DNA of 6,834 nt from an uncultured Dorea sp. (GTDB taxonomy: Bacteria; Bacillota_A; Clostridia; Lachnospirales; Lachnospiraceae): contig CAOKJI010000092.1 of assembly GCA_948468495.1 (NCBI GenBank), positions 1-6,834 of the forward strand, written 5' to 3'. A model generated the notes under the pieces. It made no database searches, had not been told where the DNA came from, and was given only the letters and a program-made list of their open reading frames with translations. A program made the position numbers and the translations under genes. Of this stretch, positions 5,908 through 6,834 are shown piece after piece (within the stretch, counting starts at the first letter, position 1; the number at the start of each line of letters is the position of its first letter).

Positions 5908-6690
5908 CTATGAGCCATATTTCCTGCAGTGCTCTGCTCCTGTCGCTGTCACTGCTTCAATTCCCCTGTATAACTTCAAATCTTCCCCCACCGGACAGAA
6001 AGTCGCACAATGCCCGCAGGGCCAATGATGCTGCTTCACCAGTTCTATATGGTACCTGATGCATTGAGTTTTATCCATTCTGTAAGGTCCTTCCCCATTT
6101 TCTTCAAAGCAGCCAGCCGGACATTCTCTCTTACATTTTCCACAATGAATGCACAAATCTTCACTGCATTTTTCATCCGGCTCAATCTCTGCGTCTGTAA
6201 TCACCGAAACAATACGGATTCTGGCTCCATACTTCCGGGTGAGCAGATTATGGCTGTCCCCAATTGTACCCAGACCTGCATAATAGCCGGCCATCACATG
6301 GGAAAATGCCGCCGCCGGATTCTTCAGCAAAACTTCAATATTGTCATAACAGTCCCGCGGGAAGAAAAATGCTCTGCATCCTTCCTCAATCATAAGGTAC
6401 TTTGCAAGATGATATGCCATATCATCCATGATCCGGTTACTTGTGTCATACTGTTCCTGATACAGCATAGAAGGTGCAGTACATGCCATCGGATAAAACA
6501 ACGGTATCGCAAGTACAATCACGCTCCTAGCCCATGGCCAGATGTTCTGCGGCCAAAACTCCGGCTCCTGTATCGGCTCCTTTTCCCAACTGTCCGCCGC
6601 GCAAACCCCTGTAAGTTCTGCACCCAGTTCTTTAGCCTTACGGTATATTCTGCGTTTCTGAGCTGAATCGTATATTTTCTCTTTTGTCAT
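5908..6690 (-). CDS. QueG-like (epoxyqueuosine reductase-related) [4Fe-4S] protein
   Basis: A 260-aa protein related to epoxyqueuosine reductase. The core AGYYAGLGTIGDSHNLLTRKYG (134-155) corresponds to the AGLGWIGK region of QueG. It is followed by a ferredoxin motif C180-x2-C183-x2-C186-x3-C190-P and a second set C210, C225-x2-C228-x3-C232-P; the placing of C210 in CIRYHIE mirrors QueG CISYLTIE. Two [4Fe-4S] clusters are expected. It is shorter than typical QueG (over 300 aa) and lacks a C-terminal HEAT extension, so it is probably a paralogue of unknown substrate, not the tRNA-modification enzyme itself. The ATG at 6690 is chosen over an in-frame start at 6780 because AAGGAG (6698-6703) lies 7 nt upstream and the longer reading overlaps the kinase tail. 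It sits 52 nt after the kinase stop and 84 nt before the isomerase start. Confidence 0.82.
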   Translation of the reverse strand: MTKEKIYDSAQKRRIYRKAKELGAELTGVCAADSWEKEPIQEPEFWPQNIWPWARSVIVLAIPLFYPMACTAPSMLYQEQYDTSNRIMDDMAYHLAKYLMIEEGCRAFFFPRDCYDNIEVLLKNPAAAFSHVMAGYYAGLGTIGDSHNLLTRKYGARIRIVSVITDAEIEPDEKCSEDLCIHCGKCKRECPAGCFEENGEGPYRMDKTQCIRYHIELVKQHHWPCGHCATFCPVGEDLKLYRGIEAVTATGAEHCRKYGS

Positions 6691-6730
6691 AGTACCGCTC
6701 CTTCCCCAGCATTCATTGACATATATTCCT

Positions 6731-6759
6731 ATCATATCTATTTTAGAAATATTTTGCAA
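6731..6759 (-). promoter_or_regulatory. possible internal promoter for the QueG-like gene
   Basis: On the minus strand TTGCAA (6759-6754), a 17-nt spacer and TATGAT (6736-6731), matching the sigma-A consensus at 4/6 and 5/6. It overlaps the last codons of the FGGY kinase and would start transcripts near 6724, about 34 nt before the ATG. It would let the QueG-like and isomerase genes be expressed apart from the kinase. Confidence 0.45.
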
Positions 6760-6834
6760 CAATCTCTGCCTGCCTTCCATAGCTTTCCTTCAGCGCTGGA
6801 TACAGATTTCGGTAGGTCTCATAGTACTCGTCAT
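6743..6834 (-). CDS. FGGY-family carbohydrate kinase, C-terminal tail (probably xylulokinase)
   Basis: Only the last 29 codons and the TAA stop (6745-6743) are inside the window; the gene enters from the right edge. The tail, DEYYETYRNLYPALKESYG then RQAEIVAKYF, has the YxxYRxLYPALK ending typical of FGGY sugar kinases such as xylulokinase, where this helix closes the C-terminal domain. Neighbouring D-lyxose isomerase makes D-xylulose, the xylulokinase substrate, which supports that reading over glycerol-, ribulo- or rhamnulokinase. With so little sequence the family call is fair and the substrate is a guess from context. Confidence 0.65.
   Translation of the reverse strand, partial: DEYYETYRNLYPALKESYGRQAEIVAKYF

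Noticed and set aside
6010..6666. Plus-strand open frame of 218 codons
   Set aside because: It lies entirely antisense to the QueG-like gene, shows no protein family features and has no ribosome binding site. The minus-strand frame has clear Fe-S motifs.
6691..6780. 30-codon N-terminal extension of the QueG-like protein
   Set aside because: It overlaps the end of the FGGY kinase and lacks a ribosome binding site; the ATG at 6690 has AAGGAG at 7 nt and gives a normal family start.
1..6834. CRISPR array, tRNA or rRNA genes
   Set aside because: No regularly spaced repeats and no tRNA- or rRNA-like sequence were seen on either strand.

Overview
The window looks like a chromosomal segment of a low-to-moderate GC Firmicute, most likely a gut-type anaerobic clostridium such as a Lachnospiraceae member. 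This rests on strong AGGAGG-type ribosome binding sites, some TTG starts, an Rpn-family gene typical of that group, and a cobalamin/Fe-S oxidoreductase next to sugar genes. The assignment is inference from gene content, not from a marker gene.

Left region (1 to about 3957, all minus strand): a four-gene operon transcribed leftwards from a promoter at 3921-3949. It encodes (i) a 777-aa protein with two separate GHKL ATPase modules, an Hsp90/MutL/MORC-like module at the N-terminus and a complete histidine-kinase core at the C-terminus; (ii) a response regulator with an intact receiver domain and a helical tail but no recognisable DNA-binding domain, overlapping the kinase gene by 8 nt; (iii) an HNH endonuclease; and (iv) the start of an N6-adenine DNA methyltransferase that runs off the left edge. 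A signalling pair joined to a nuclease and a methyltransferase suggests a phosphorelay-controlled restriction-type defence system. This is the most interesting object in the window.

Middle region (about 3958 to 5142): a decayed spacer. It holds a minus-strand dinD-like pseudogene with two nonsense codons. Next comes a plus-strand Rpn-family (PD-(D/E)XK nuclease/putative transposase) gene that has lost its nuclease core by an in-frame internal deletion but keeps a near-consensus promoter, a start and an internal ribosome binding site. An 18-bp imperfect inverted repeat follows in the gap between convergent genes. Wrecked accessory genes beside a defence operon are typical of a genomic turnover spot.

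Right region (5143-6834, minus strand, visibly more GC-rich): a sugar cluster. It contains the C-terminal tail of an FGGY carbohydrate kinase (probably xylulokinase), a QueG-like [4Fe-4S] protein and D-lyxose isomerase. The isomerase and kinase fit one route: D-lyxose to D-xylulose to D-xylulose 5-phosphate. The isomerase gene has a structured leader in which the ribosome binding site can pair with an upstream complementary segment.
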